Positions 7,553 through 16,424 of a stretch of DNA of 64,000 bases are shown here, piece by piece. How positions within the stretch are numbered: position 1 is the first letter of the stretch; every line of letters begins with the position of its first letter. This DNA comes from SAR202-VII-2 sp965263165 (GTDB taxonomy: Bacteria > Chloroflexota > Dehalococcoidia > Lucifugimonadales > SAR202-VII-2), in the NCBI GenBank assembly GCA_965263165.1, contig OZ253584.1, forward strand, positions 558,001 to 622,000, written 5' to 3'. The position numbers and the translations under genes were made by a program. The notes beneath the pieces are model-generated. The model was not told the origin of the DNA, did no database searches, and saw nothing but the letters and a program-made list of their open reading frames with translations.

Positions 7553-9301
7553 CTAGCGCTGGACCCGCCCGCTGGTGACCGTCAACCGGGCCAGCGCTGC
7601 CATGATCACGACGACGCCAAAGAGCAAAACGAGGTAGGTGACCGCGATGTTCTGCTGCCCGGTGCTGTAGTTCAGGAACACAACGTTGGCAATCATGCGG
7701 GTCCCCGCAGTCGCCAGGAACAAGGGAATGGCAAAGTCTCTGACCGCGTGAGCAAAGACCCAAATCCACCCATTACTGAAGGCTGGGATCATCAGCTTGA
7801 GATTGACGTGATAGAACGTCTTCATTGGCCCCGCCCCGCTGGTGTACGCCGCTTCGTCCAAACTCTTGTCTATCTGGAGCTGCGCCGAGTGCATGAGCCT
7901 CGTGCCCAGGGCGAGATACCGGGTGGTGAAGGCGATGATGAGAATCCACAAGGTGCCGTAGATGGGAATGGGCGAGCGGATATAGAGAAGCAGGATCGAT
8001 AGGGCCACAACCGGGGTGGGAATCGCCAGAGGCAGGAACGTAACGGCATTCAAGGCCCTGGTGAGATTGGATGGACGGCGCACGGTTAGCCAGGCAACGA
8101 TGGCGGCCAACACCATGGTGGTCGTGGATGATACGGCGGCCACTATCGCGGTGTTCTTGACCATGCGGGTCAGCCCGCCGCCGCCGAACAGCTCCCTGTA
8201 GTTGTCCAAGCTCAGTCGCTGTAGCGACTGCATCGACGGCACCGAGGGGAAGGCGCTTAGGCTATTCCAGAACACGATGGACGTCGGCAGAACAACGGCA
8301 ACTATCAGGTATGCCGCTACGATCGCCCAGCATAGATAGGTCCAGTTGCCCAGGCGCACCGTGCGCGGGCGGAAACCCTTCCCCGTCACCACTGCGTATT
8401 TGTGTTGTTGTCTCACCGCCCACAGGTAGATGGCAATGAGAATCGCCCCCAGAATCAGCGCTATGACCGCAAAGGTGGCGGCCAGGCCATAGACCGGCAA
8501 ACCAAGTTCAGGGTCGGTTGTCTGTTCGTATATATGGACGCTGAGAACATTGACCCCAGCGGTGGGTCCAAGGATGAGCGGGACCTCGAAGACTTCCGTA
8601 AGCACGAGGGTGTAGTAGACGGCCACCGTCAACACGCCGGGTCTCAGGAGAGGCAGCGTGATGCGGCGGAAGACCCCTAAGGGACTGGCGCCCGACGTCA
8701 GAGCGGCGTCTTCCAGGGAGGCATCCATGTTGCGGAACAGTCCCAGGAGGAGCAGCCACATGGTTGGGACGACCGCCATGGCGGTGACGATGACGAGACC
8801 CCAGAAGCTGTAGATGTTCAGGGGCCCCCGGGTAGCCACGAGGTTGAAGATGTCCCTCGCGTAGACATTCAACGCGCCATTGTTGGGGCCCAAAAGCTGG
8901 ATCCAGCCAATGGCTATCATGAAGGCCGGCATGACCAGCGGGATGAACATGAGGGTGTAGAACACCCCCCTGCCCCTCATATCCGTCCGGTCCACGAGCC
9001 AAGCAAAGAACAGGGCTAGGGGTAGGGACACCACCATGGTGGCCACAGCGTAGGCCACCGTGTCCCACAGAATGGCGTAGGTCTTGGTGTCCAGGAAGAC
9101 TCTGGGGTAGTGTTCGAGCGTCCACAAGCCGCTGGCGTCTAGAGGCAGTGTGTCTGCGGGGCGGAAAGTGGCCAGCAGCATTCCCAACAGCGGAATGACG
9201 GACAGACCCACAACGATGACAACCACGATCAACGGCAGCAACTGGCCGTTTTCCAGCAGGTTGAAGCGCTTGAGTCCCTGAGGTTTTGTCGAGGTTGCCA
9301 A
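7553..9301 (-). CDS. iron/thiamine-type ABC transporter permease (fused two-domain)
   Basis: The 582-residue protein is a double-length permease of the Fe3+/thiamine/2-aminoethylphosphonate family (FbpB/ThiP-like) with about 12 membrane segments and two copies of the binding-protein-dependent transport domain. The EAA-like cytoplasmic loops read EDAALTSGASPLGVF in the first half and DEAAYTSGAGPMKTF in the second. The start is a TTG at 9301 with AAAGGAA and GGAAAGG upstream; no ATG is near. It follows the binding-protein gene by 107 bases across a strong hairpin. No matching ATPase gene lies next to it, so it must use one encoded elsewhere or be incomplete. Confidence 0.85.
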   Translation of the reverse strand: MATSTKPQGLKRFNLLENGQLLPLIVVVIVVGLSVIPLLGMLLATFRPADTLPLDASGLWTLEHYPRVFLDTKTYAILWDTVAYAVATMVVSLPLALFFAWLVDRTDMRGRGVFYTLMFIPLVMPAFMIAIGWIQLLGPNNGALNVYARDIFNLVATRGPLNIYSFWGLVIVTAMAVVPTMWLLLLGLFRNMDASLEDAALTSGASPLGVFRRITLPLLRPGVLTVAVYYTLVLTEVFEVPLILGPTAGVNVLSVHIYEQTTDPELGLPVYGLAATFAVIALILGAILIAIYLWAVRQQHKYAVVTGKGFRPRTVRLGNWTYLCWAIVAAYLIVAVVLPTSIVFWNSLSAFPSVPSMQSLQRLSLDNYRELFGGGGLTRMVKNTAIVAAVSSTTTMVLAAIVAWLTVRRPSNLTRALNAVTFLPLAIPTPVVALSILLLYIRSPIPIYGTLWILIIAFTTRYLALGTRLMHSAQLQIDKSLDEAAYTSGAGPMKTFYHVNLKLMIPAFSNGWIWVFAHAVRDFAIPLFLATAGTRMIANVVFLNYSTGQQNIAVTYLVLLFGVVVIMAALARLTVTSGRVQR

Positions 9302-9360
9302 GGCCTTTCCAGTTCCTTTCTACACCGGGCGCCAGTCTAAACCGGACGCTCCGGATACAA

Positions 9361-9395
9361 GGAAGGGCCAGGGGCGGCCTGCCCCTGGCCCTTCC
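9361..9395 (-). terminator. 15-bp hairpin between binding protein and permease genes
   Basis: A perfect 15-bp stem (9361-9375 with 9381-9395, loop of 5) lies just after the binding-protein stop. It probably stabilises the upstream message or attenuates transcription so that more binding protein than permease is made. The branched-chain-type transporter at 22 kb has the same arrangement. Confidence 0.65.
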
Positions 9396-9408
9396 CAACC
9401 AACGCTCT

Positions 9409-10632
9409 CTAGCTCTTGTAGATGTCGGCGATCGTTCCGCGGAATGCCCGCTCGGCGGTGGCGTTCTCAATGGTGCCGCCGTCAACCATCTTCGTCGGGT
9501 CGAGACCGGCCGCCTCCAGCTTGGCACCGAGGGTGCCCCGTGCGTCGGAAGGCATGACGCGAGACCAGCCTTCACCGTCTCCGATGGGTCCTCCGACGCC
9601 TTCCATGGCTATGTAGGCGGTCAGGAGCACGGACAGGTTCGGGTGGCTGGCGCCCTTGGGCAGGTTCAGGTTGTCGTGGTAGATCACCAACCCGTCGGAA
9701 GGGATGTTCCATTCCACTGGCGCGCCCGTGGCGATGGCCCTGTCCGCAAAGGCGTGGTTGATGACCGTAACCCAGACCTCGCCGCTCGCCACCATACCGG
9801 CCAGCGCGGGGGAGCCGGACCCAAAGATCGGGTTGTTGGCCTTGAGCCTCGTGGCGTAGTCGATGGCTTTCTCGTGGCTCCACACCGCCTGGAGGTAGGA
9901 AGGCATGAAGCCAATGCCGTGGGTGCCCACGCGGCCGTTGTACTTGGGGTCCGTCAGCTCCTCTATCGACGTGGGCGCGTCCGCGGGGTCAACAAATTCC
10001 GTGTTGTACGCAACGATGTTCATCCGGGAGAGGTAGATCAGGGCGCCGTTCTGCAGGGCCGGGTACGGCTGCAGGTCGACCATTTCCCCGATCAGCGGCC
10101 ACTTCTCAGAGAAGAGGCCCTTCCAGTCCACGTCGTCGCGTCCGCAGCCCTTGTCGAAGACCGGGCTGGCCGTGCCGGCGCTGTTGTACCAGAGGATGGG
10201 CAGGTTCTTTATGCCCGCCTCACACTCGGCGATGTAGACCGTGGGGACCTCCTGGAAGGTCTTGGGGTCATCCTCCAACCGCATATCGATGTCGAACTCG
10301 TTGCGGAAGTCGACCTCCAGCCGGCGCAGGGTGGATTCCTTGTACCCGCCGCCCCTGATCACCACTGTCTTTTCATCTTCCACTTCAGCCTTCGCCGCCG
10401 CCACTAGGTCGGCAAACGCCTGGCCTCCCTCTGGAGTCGGCGCTGGCGGAGCGTCGGTGGGAGGCGCCATGGTCTCGCCTGGCGCCATGCTGGTAGCCGT
10501 GGGCGCCGGCGCGTCGGTGGGCTGCGGTGTCGACGTAGGATCGGCCCCACAGGCGGCCAGTGCGAAGACCGCCGCTATGACCCCCAGCAAAACTAGAAAC
10601 GAGACCTTTCCATTGACGAACCTTCTATGCAT
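9409..10632 (-). CDS. ABC transporter substrate-binding lipoprotein (iron/2-AEP type)
   Basis: The 407-residue protein begins with a lipoprotein signal peptide whose lipobox LAAC puts the lipidated Cys at residue 28. A Thr/Pro/Ala-rich linker of about 35 residues follows, then an extracellular solute-binding domain of the Fe3+ / thiamine / phosphonate type (family 1). It would sit outside the membrane and deliver ligand to the permease encoded next. The AESTLRRLEVDF-like region and the VYIAECEAG segment fit the family, but the ligand cannot be read. The gene starts 41 bases after an amidohydrolase gene, so uptake and catabolism are probably co-transcribed. Confidence 0.85.
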   Translation of the reverse strand: MHRRFVNGKVSFLVLLGVIAAVFALAACGADPTSTPQPTDAPAPTATSMAPGETMAPPTDAPPAPTPEGGQAFADLVAAAKAEVEDEKTVVIRGGGYKESTLRRLEVDFRNEFDIDMRLEDDPKTFQEVPTVYIAECEAGIKNLPILWYNSAGTASPVFDKGCGRDDVDWKGLFSEKWPLIGEMVDLQPYPALQNGALIYLSRMNIVAYNTEFVDPADAPTSIEELTDPKYNGRVGTHGIGFMPSYLQAVWSHEKAIDYATRLKANNPIFGSGSPALAGMVASGEVWVTVINHAFADRAIATGAPVEWNIPSDGLVIYHDNLNLPKGASHPNLSVLLTAYIAMEGVGGPIGDGEGWSRVMPSDARGTLGAKLEAAGLDPTKMVDGGTIENATAERAFRGTIADIYKS

Positions 10633-10673
10633 CTCTCCTCCTCGATGATGGGTGATACAGGACTCCGGGGACG

Positions 10674-11702
10674 CTACAGCGCGTAGGCCCGCCGAGGGTT
10701 GTCGTTGAGTATCTTCTCCGCACTGGACTTGTCCATCGCCCCGCTCTCTCTCAGTGTGCGCAGCGCCTCAATCTCGGAGGACGTGTCGGCGTGGCCGTAG
10801 TCCGTTCCGATCATGATGTTCTCGTCTCCCACGCAATTGAGGATCCAGTCGAAATCGTCCGTTGTCTGGCAGGCAACGTACATGCGGTAGTCCTTCATCA
10901 CTTCCTGCGTGATGAGCTGCTTGCCGGCCTTGGCCAGCCTCAGACCGGCGTCGTTGAGGGCATAGGGAAGCCACTGCGCGCTCACCTCCACAAATACCCA
11001 CCGCAGGTCCGGGAACTTCTCCGGCGTGCCCTTCATCACCAAGTCGTGGAAGGCGCCAACGACGGCCAGCTTGAAGGCCGAAAAGCCGGAGTCCCGCATG
11101 AACAGGTCGGCGTAGTCCATATTCGCCACGCCTGAGTGGACGCAGATCGGCATGTCCAGTTTGCTTGCCTCCTCATACAGCGGAAACAGGTACGGGTCGG
11201 ACAGTCGGTGGCTCCACTCGAGGCCCCGGGTGAACACGCCGCAGGCGCCGTGCTCCTTGGCAAAGTGCAGCTCCTCCAGGGCCCAGTCCATGTTCATCAG
11301 TGGAACCATGCAGGCCCACCGCATTCTGTCGGGGGCCTGCTTCCAAATGTCTGCAAGCCAACGGTTGTAGCTCCGATACAGGGCGCGCTCTATCTCCGGA
11401 TGGCGCGTTACCGCCCGCAGGAACAGCGTGGGGTAGAGCACGTGGACATCCACGCCCAACTCGTCCATGTGGGCCACGCGCTTCTTGACGTCAGACAATT
11501 CCCGGGCCCCGTCCGGAGTATCCAGGCCAATGTTGGCGCCCTTGGCGAAAACCCGCCCGTCGATGAACCAGTACTCCGGGGCCGGGGTCTTGCCGTGGCG
11601 CGAAACCAGGACAGCGGGCTTGAAGCCCTGCTCGTCCTCGTTGACAAATTCCCAGGTGCGCTCCGTCTCCACGACATGAGCGTCGGCGTCTATGACTGCC
11701 AT
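10674..11702 (-). CDS. Amidohydrolase-2 family protein
   Basis: The 342-residue protein is a paralogue of the 3.3-kb amidohydrolase. The start at 11702 is chosen because it has GGGAGG 6 bases upstream and gives the conserved N-terminus AVIDADAHVVE. Active-site segments are Asp5-x-Asp7-x-His9, ICVHSG in the middle and GTDYGHAD near the C-terminus. It lies in a minus-strand run with a second, longer amidohydrolase upstream and the iron-type transporter downstream. Likely a metal-dependent hydrolase or decarboxylase acting on a small aromatic or ring-opened acid; the substrate is not evident. Confidence 0.83.
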   Translation of the reverse strand: MAVIDADAHVVETERTWEFVNEDEQGFKPAVLVSRHGKTPAPEYWFIDGRVFAKGANIGLDTPDGARELSDVKKRVAHMDELGVDVHVLYPTLFLRAVTRHPEIERALYRSYNRWLADIWKQAPDRMRWACMVPLMNMDWALEELHFAKEHGACGVFTRGLEWSHRLSDPYLFPLYEEASKLDMPICVHSGVANMDYADLFMRDSGFSAFKLAVVGAFHDLVMKGTPEKFPDLRWVFVEVSAQWLPYALNDAGLRLAKAGKQLITQEVMKDYRMYVACQTTDDFDWILNCVGDENIMIGTDYGHADTSSEIEALRTLRESGAMDKSSAEKILNDNPRRAYAL

Positions 11703-11738
11703 CGCCACCTCCCTGCTCAATCGGGCTACGATCCAGGT

Positions 11739-13079
11739 TTACCCTGCGGTCACCAGCCGAGGCATACGCATGGGCTGGTACTCCTGCGGCGCCTCGGTAA
11801 CGAAGAGTTGCGGCTCAATACCGTACAGCCGGGCGGCATTGGCGCCGAGCATTTTCTCTTGGACCGCCTGGGGCACGCCCGCCTTGGTCATGTTGGCAAT
11901 GGCCTCCCAGGCATCCGACCCGTCCAGGTGCGGCATGTCCGACGACCAGAGGCCGATGTTCTCGTACAGGTCCCACATGCGGAACACGGGAATCTCGTCC
12001 GTCTCGAAAGCGATGTGGCACTGCCGGTAGAAGACCTCTGTCGGGTCGCCAATCTTGAGAGCGCCTTCCCCTTCCTGCGTGTACTTGTAGAGATCCAGGT
12101 AGGTCTCGGCCTTCTCGAGCACCAAGGGAAGCCACGTGGCGTTGGACTCCAGCACCGCCGCCTTCAGGCTGGGGAATTTCTCCAGCCAACCGGTCATTAG
12201 CACGACGCCCGTCCAGGCCATCGCCTCAGCCATAAAGCTATATGCAGAGCTGACTGCCTGTTGCGACCCCATGATCGCTGCAATGTTCGCCATGAACTGA
12301 CCCGGCGTGTACACCAGCACGTCCTCGTCGCCGAACATCCTGCCGCGGCCTCCCATCTGGATGGCCAGGTCCCGGTTCAGCGCCTCGCCCCTGGCCGGGA
12401 AGGTATGCATGCTGAGGACAATGCCCAAGTCCTCGAACTCCCGCCACAGGGGATCGAATTCAGGGAAGGTCGGGTACTTGTTGTTGGCGATGATAGGTCT
12501 GACCATCGCCGCCTTGAAACCCAGCTTGGCGGTCCGGCGGAGCTCCCTGATGGCGTAGTCCACGTTCTGTATGGGCAAAACGGCGCAGGGGAACAGGCGG
12601 CGGGTGTCAACGGAGCAGTAGTCGTAGACCCAATTGTTGTAGGCGCGGCAGCAGATATCCGCGGCATCTGGGTTCTCGATCAAAGGGGAGTAGACGAAGG
12701 TGGACGGGAAGATCATGACCTGATCAATCCCTGCGGCATCCATATCCACCAGCCTGGCATGGGGGTCCCGAGCGCACGCCTTGCGGCCTATTTTCTCGTC
12801 CCATTCGGCGGTGCCGGGGCGCACAGAGCCCATCTCCTCCTTGGTCAGGCCGGGATGCCACATCTCGGCGGCGTAGTTGAACTTGTTGGGGTCGCCAAAG
12901 GTCACTGTCCCATTGCGAACGGTAACGAGGCGGTCGGCGTCCCGGTAGAAGTGGGTCTTGGCGAACTGGCGCTCCGATTCCGGTATGTACTCGTCCCATA
13001 CCGCAGGCGGCTCGTAGATGTGGCTATCGCAATCGAAGACTGGAAAGCTCTTCTTCTTACCCTCTGCCGAGTATGCCAT
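11739..13079 (-). CDS. Amidohydrolase-2 family protein, long form
   Basis: The 446-residue protein is the longest of the four amidohydrolases here. The first-strand motif FDCDSHIYEP lies about 14 residues from the N-terminus, with LSMHTFP in the middle and SDMPHLDGSD near the end supplying the later histidine and aspartate. The extra length is an insertion after the first motif (residues about 30-90) and a larger C-terminus. The start has GAGGAACGG just upstream. Its gene follows the racemase-like gene by 18 bases and precedes the next amidohydrolase by 36, so they are one operon. Confidence 0.83.
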   Translation of the reverse strand: MAYSAEGKKKSFPVFDCDSHIYEPPAVWDEYIPESERQFAKTHFYRDADRLVTVRNGTVTFGDPNKFNYAAEMWHPGLTKEEMGSVRPGTAEWDEKIGRKACARDPHARLVDMDAAGIDQVMIFPSTFVYSPLIENPDAADICCRAYNNWVYDYCSVDTRRLFPCAVLPIQNVDYAIRELRRTAKLGFKAAMVRPIIANNKYPTFPEFDPLWREFEDLGIVLSMHTFPARGEALNRDLAIQMGGRGRMFGDEDVLVYTPGQFMANIAAIMGSQQAVSSAYSFMAEAMAWTGVVLMTGWLEKFPSLKAAVLESNATWLPLVLEKAETYLDLYKYTQEGEGALKIGDPTEVFYRQCHIAFETDEIPVFRMWDLYENIGLWSSDMPHLDGSDAWEAIANMTKAGVPQAVQEKMLGANAARLYGIEPQLFVTEAPQEYQPMRMPRLVTAG

Positions 13080-13097
13080 CCGTTCCTCGCCTGAACC

Positions 13098-13847
13098 TTA
13101 GAATTCTCTGAACAGCCGCCCGAAGCCACTGATGGAGTCGGAGACGCCGGCGCGGCGCAGGGCTTCCCAGATCGCCGCCTGGAGTGAGGTCACGACGTTG
13201 ACCCCGCATTCCCTCTCGAGGATGTCGATTTGGTCGGCAATGGGTCGGTGGGGCCCACCGAAATAGATGGTGTCGGCTTCGGGGTGCTCCTTGACGAGTT
13301 CCCTTGCCGTCTGCGCCGACATCTCCGAATCGAGTCCACCCAATTCCACCAGGGTCTCAGCCGGAATCGACTTCTCCCCAACAACCTTGACGCCGGCCAT
13401 GCGTTCCAACAGGGCATCGGCGGAACTCGCGGTGGCAGGCTTCGTTTTCTGCCAGGGTATGGGAGGGTGTGGCGGGACCGACGCCACATTCCGAGCACCG
13501 AGCTTTTTCATCGCATTGGCGGAGGCGGTCATCGTCGTGGTAACCGGGACCCCGAATTCCTTCTCCAACGCCGCTATGCGGTCCTCCAACGTGGCCAACC
13601 CCTCCGCGATGAGGATGGGGCCGCCACCCCAGACCACGATGTCCGCGCCCATTCGGGCCATGACCTTCCCAGCGAGAATACCGCGTTCCGCGCTGGCCTC
13701 AACCTCTTCCTCGGTCATGTCCACCAAGTCCAGGCTGACCATCATGATGGTCACGCCCTTGGGCGCGATCTGATAGAACTCATAGGGGATGACCTCCTGA
13801 CACATCAGGGGGCCGGCGTAACCTATGCGAGCGCGATGCCCGTACAT
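13098..13847 (-). CDS. Asp/Glu racemase / arylmalonate decarboxylase superfamily protein
   Basis: The 249-residue protein has the two-domain fold signature of the Asp/Glu/hydantoin racemase, maleate isomerase and arylmalonate decarboxylase superfamily. Diagnostic segments are IVVWGGGP, VPVTTTMTASANAMKKLGA and VNVVTSLQAAIWEALRRAG. Members normally use one or two cysteines at the starts of the latter two segments. Here those positions are Thr/Ser; the only cysteines are at MCQEV and RECGVN. This points to an altered mechanism or a member of the EutA-like branch. It is the first gene after a good promoter, followed by two amidohydrolases and the iron-type transporter. Confidence 0.75.
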   Translation of the reverse strand: MYGHRARIGYAGPLMCQEVIPYEFYQIAPKGVTIMMVSLDLVDMTEEEVEASAERGILAGKVMARMGADIVVWGGGPILIAEGLATLEDRIAALEKEFGVPVTTTMTASANAMKKLGARNVASVPPHPPIPWQKTKPATASSADALLERMAGVKVVGEKSIPAETLVELGGLDSEMSAQTARELVKEHPEADTIYFGGPHRPIADQIDILERECGVNVVTSLQAAIWEALRRAGVSDSISGFGRLFREF

Positions 13848-13904
13848 GCTGGCCTCTCATCATCCCCGGCGGCGCTATCAACGCGGCGACAACCAGATTG
13901 GGGC

Positions 13905-13933
13905 AACCTAGCATCAGGCCTAGACTATGTCAA
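13905..13933 (-). promoter_or_regulatory. sigma70-like promoter for the racemase/amidohydrolase operon
   Basis: On the minus strand a perfect TTGACA (13933-13928) and TAGGTT (13910-13905) are 17 bases apart, about 58 bases before the racemase-like start. It likely drives everything down to the permease at 7553. Confidence 0.6.
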
Positions 13934-14021
13934 GCCACAACGACCGCTCTGTAGCCTCTGGCGAAGGAATCCGAATGGCTGGCTTTCGATGGCGACGAAA
14001 AAGCCCGCAGCAATCGGAAAA

Positions 14022-15032
14022 TCAGAGCGTAGTTCTAATCTCGCTCGCGGTTTCCGCCAGCAGCCGGGCCTTCGCGCGGGCCAGCTCTCTACCGATGGTC
14101 ATCAGGCCGCAGTCCGGGGCAAGCAGCAGCCGGTCCGGCTCAACGTAGCGCAACGCAACTCGCGCCCGTTCAGCCACCACGGACGCGGGTTCCTGGTTGT
14201 CGCTGGGGTCTACGCATCCGTACATGACCATGCGGCCCTTCACGGCGGCAAGGACAGCGGGGTCGAAGCCGCTCCGTGCGAACTCAACGGAGAACCCCCC
14301 GATAGATGTCTCCATCAGCATGTCCAGCAGCTCCGGATACTCATAGGTGTGCTGCCGGGCAGTTACTCCTGGGTAGCCGTAGCACAGATGCACGAAGGTG
14401 GGAATGGTCACGCCTTCTAGGCAGCGCTCCAGCGCACGGGCGCCGTACTGGGCCACCTTTTCGTGGTGTCGGGTCATAGCTGGCTCGTCTATCTGCACCG
14501 CATCACAACCGGCCTCCTGCAGAGCGAGGATCTCCGCATTGAGGGCGGCGGCCACATCCATGGCCAGGGCTTCTTCGTCACCACCGTAGGCATCGTCGTG
14601 GGTTGTATCCACGACGGTCATTGGACCGGGCACGTCAATTTTCACAGGTTTGGAGGCGTGGGCCTTGGCGAACCGCAGGTCCTCAACCACCGCCTGCGAG
14701 CGGCGGGAGACCTTGCCAATCACGCAGGGCACGTCTATGAAGACATCGGCGCGCCGCCTGATGGCCTTGGGCTTCAGGTTGACAAGGTCGAACCCATCCC
14801 AAGCGGCCAAGACGTGGTTGATGAAGCCGGTTCGGCGCTGCTCCCCATCGCTCACGAGGTCGAGGCCTGCCTCTTCCTGCTCCCGAATGGAGACCAACGT
14901 GGCATCGTCCTGGGCTTCATGCAGGACCTCGCCTTCCAGCTTGAATCTCGCCCAGGCCCGCTCAGTGTCGGCCAGCCAGACGGGCCGGGGAAAGCTGCCC
15001 ACGGTAGTGGCGGCAACAAGGGGTAGCTGCAC
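14022..15032 (-). CDS. MetE C-terminal-domain methyltransferase (core-MetE type)
   Basis: The 336-residue protein matches only the catalytic C-terminal half of cobalamin-independent methionine synthase. Zinc ligands of the family are visible: His215 and Cys217 (VHLCYG), Glu250 (SVEFARSG) and Cys308 (APDCGL). It opens with TTVGSFPRP, typical of the domain. The folate-binding N-terminal half of MetE (about 400 residues) is absent, so it may be a stand-alone methyltransferase using a methyl donor other than polyglutamyl-methyltetrahydrofolate, or act on another thiol. It is flanked by catabolic genes rather than methionine genes. Confidence 0.82.
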   Translation of the reverse strand: MQLPLVAATTVGSFPRPVWLADTERAWARFKLEGEVLHEAQDDATLVSIREQEEAGLDLVSDGEQRRTGFINHVLAAWDGFDLVNLKPKAIRRRADVFIDVPCVIGKVSRRSQAVVEDLRFAKAHASKPVKIDVPGPMTVVDTTHDDAYGGDEEALAMDVAAALNAEILALQEAGCDAVQIDEPAMTRHHEKVAQYGARALERCLEGVTIPTFVHLCYGYPGVTARQHTYEYPELLDMLMETSIGGFSVEFARSGFDPAVLAAVKGRMVMYGCVDPSDNQEPASVVAERARVALRYVEPDRLLLAPDCGLMTIGRELARAKARLLAETASEIRTTL

Positions 15033-15175
15033 GAGAACCTCCTTCTATGGAACATGCGTCGGGTGCTTGGAACGGGGAGCGCCGCGGGCGAGCCTGAGAC
15101 GCGACGCTCCGCTTCCCCCTTCATGTTGCACGCGCTTCAGCGCCTTAAAAGGGCATGCGAGCCTGGAATCACCGC

Positions 15176-16264
15176 CTACAGATCGTAGAACGCCTTCGAG
15201 TTGTCGATGAGTATCTTGTCGACGATTTCTGCGGAGACGTCTTCCCGTCCGCGGAGGGTGGCCACCATCTGCGCCTCCGCCGACGGGTCCGTGTGCCCGT
15301 AGTCGGAGCCGATGTACAGGTGGTCTTCATGGATGTAGTTCAGAAGGTAGGAGATATCCTCGTCGGCCTCACAGGCGATGTAGAGATTGTATTCCCTGAA
15401 CAGGTCTGGGGTGTATTCGTGGGCCCGCTCAACGAGGAGCCGCTTCAGGGCATGCAGAATGTAGGGCGCCCACGATGAAGCGGCCTCGATGAAGCCCCAG
15501 CGCAGGCCGGGGAACTTCTCCGGAATGCGGTTGGCCACAATGTCGCGGAACGCCATCAGCGGAAGCATGCGCACCTGGGGCAGTGTGCTGCTGATGGTGA
15601 CGTTGACGACCTTGGTAAAGGCCGGACAGCCGGCGCCCGTGTGGATGCAGACCGGAAGGTTGAGCTTGCTCATCTCCTCGTACAGCGGGAAAAAGTGCGG
15701 GTCAGCCAGCGAGTATTCGTCCTCAATGCCGCGCAGGAAGATGCCGGCCGCCCCGCTCTGCTTAGCGAAATGGGCTTCTTCCAGCGCCGCATCCATGTCG
15801 TGCAGGGGGAGAATCGCCACATACCGAATGCGGCCGCCACTCTGGGCGCAGGCGTTGGCCATCCATTGGTTGTAGGCATGGAAGAGGGCCTTCTCCAACA
15901 CGGCGTCCTTCGTATTGAAGACAAGGAACAGCGTTGGATAGACAATCTGGGTCGCTATGTTCAGGCTGTCCATATCCCTGAGACGCTCAGCGATGTCAGT
16001 CATCTCCCGGCACGGAATGCTGATGTCGGTGCGCATCTGCTGGCGTTCCTGGGTGGACGGCGTGGCGATGAAGAAGCCGCCCTTGCCGCCCGGCCTTGGG
16101 AAGATGTTGCCGTCGATGAGCCACATTGCATTGGTGGTCCCGTAGGACGTGTTGGTGGGTGTCGTGATGACCACGGGGCGTCTCGGTTGAAGCGCCTCGT
16201 CCATCAGGTCCCACATGCCCGCCGACTCAATAACGTGCGTGTCCGCGTCGATAACGCCTGCCAT
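15176..16264 (-). CDS. Amidohydrolase-2 family protein
   Basis: The 362-residue protein is the fourth Amidohydrolase-2 paralogue. The start at 16264 follows an AGGAGG site 7 bases upstream and gives AGVIDADTHVIES; a further 31 residues upstream would be open but do not resemble the family. VCIHTGAG and GSDYGHTD provide the later active-site His and Asp. It is transcribed toward the MetE-core gene, 143 bases away, and divergently from the nucleotide-sugar dehydrogenase gene. Substrate unknown. Confidence 0.83.
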   Translation of the reverse strand: MAGVIDADTHVIESAGMWDLMDEALQPRRPVVITTPTNTSYGTTNAMWLIDGNIFPRPGGKGGFFIATPSTQERQQMRTDISIPCREMTDIAERLRDMDSLNIATQIVYPTLFLVFNTKDAVLEKALFHAYNQWMANACAQSGGRIRYVAILPLHDMDAALEEAHFAKQSGAAGIFLRGIEDEYSLADPHFFPLYEEMSKLNLPVCIHTGAGCPAFTKVVNVTISSTLPQVRMLPLMAFRDIVANRIPEKFPGLRWGFIEAASSWAPYILHALKRLLVERAHEYTPDLFREYNLYIACEADEDISYLLNYIHEDHLYIGSDYGHTDPSAEAQMVATLRGREDVSAEIVDKILIDNSKAFYDL

Positions 16265-16379
16265 CACTCGCCTCCTCTTGAAGCAGCGATCCCCCGGAAA
16301 CCGGAAAAGGTGGCCTGATTCTACTGCAACGCCCCGGCGCGCGCCAGAAACCTGCAACCGTTCCGGGATTGTCGCTCCC

Positions 16380-16390
16380 TGTGCTAATCT
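16380..16390 (+). promoter_or_regulatory. extended -10 upstream of the sugar dehydrogenase gene
   Basis: TGTGC followed by TAATCT resembles the extended -10 of the repeat-element promoters. No good -35 lies 17 bases upstream. It is 34 bases before the TTG start at 16425. Confidence 0.35.
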
Positions 16391-16424
16391 GATTGCTCAC
16401 CATGCGTGATGTCGCGGAGGATCT

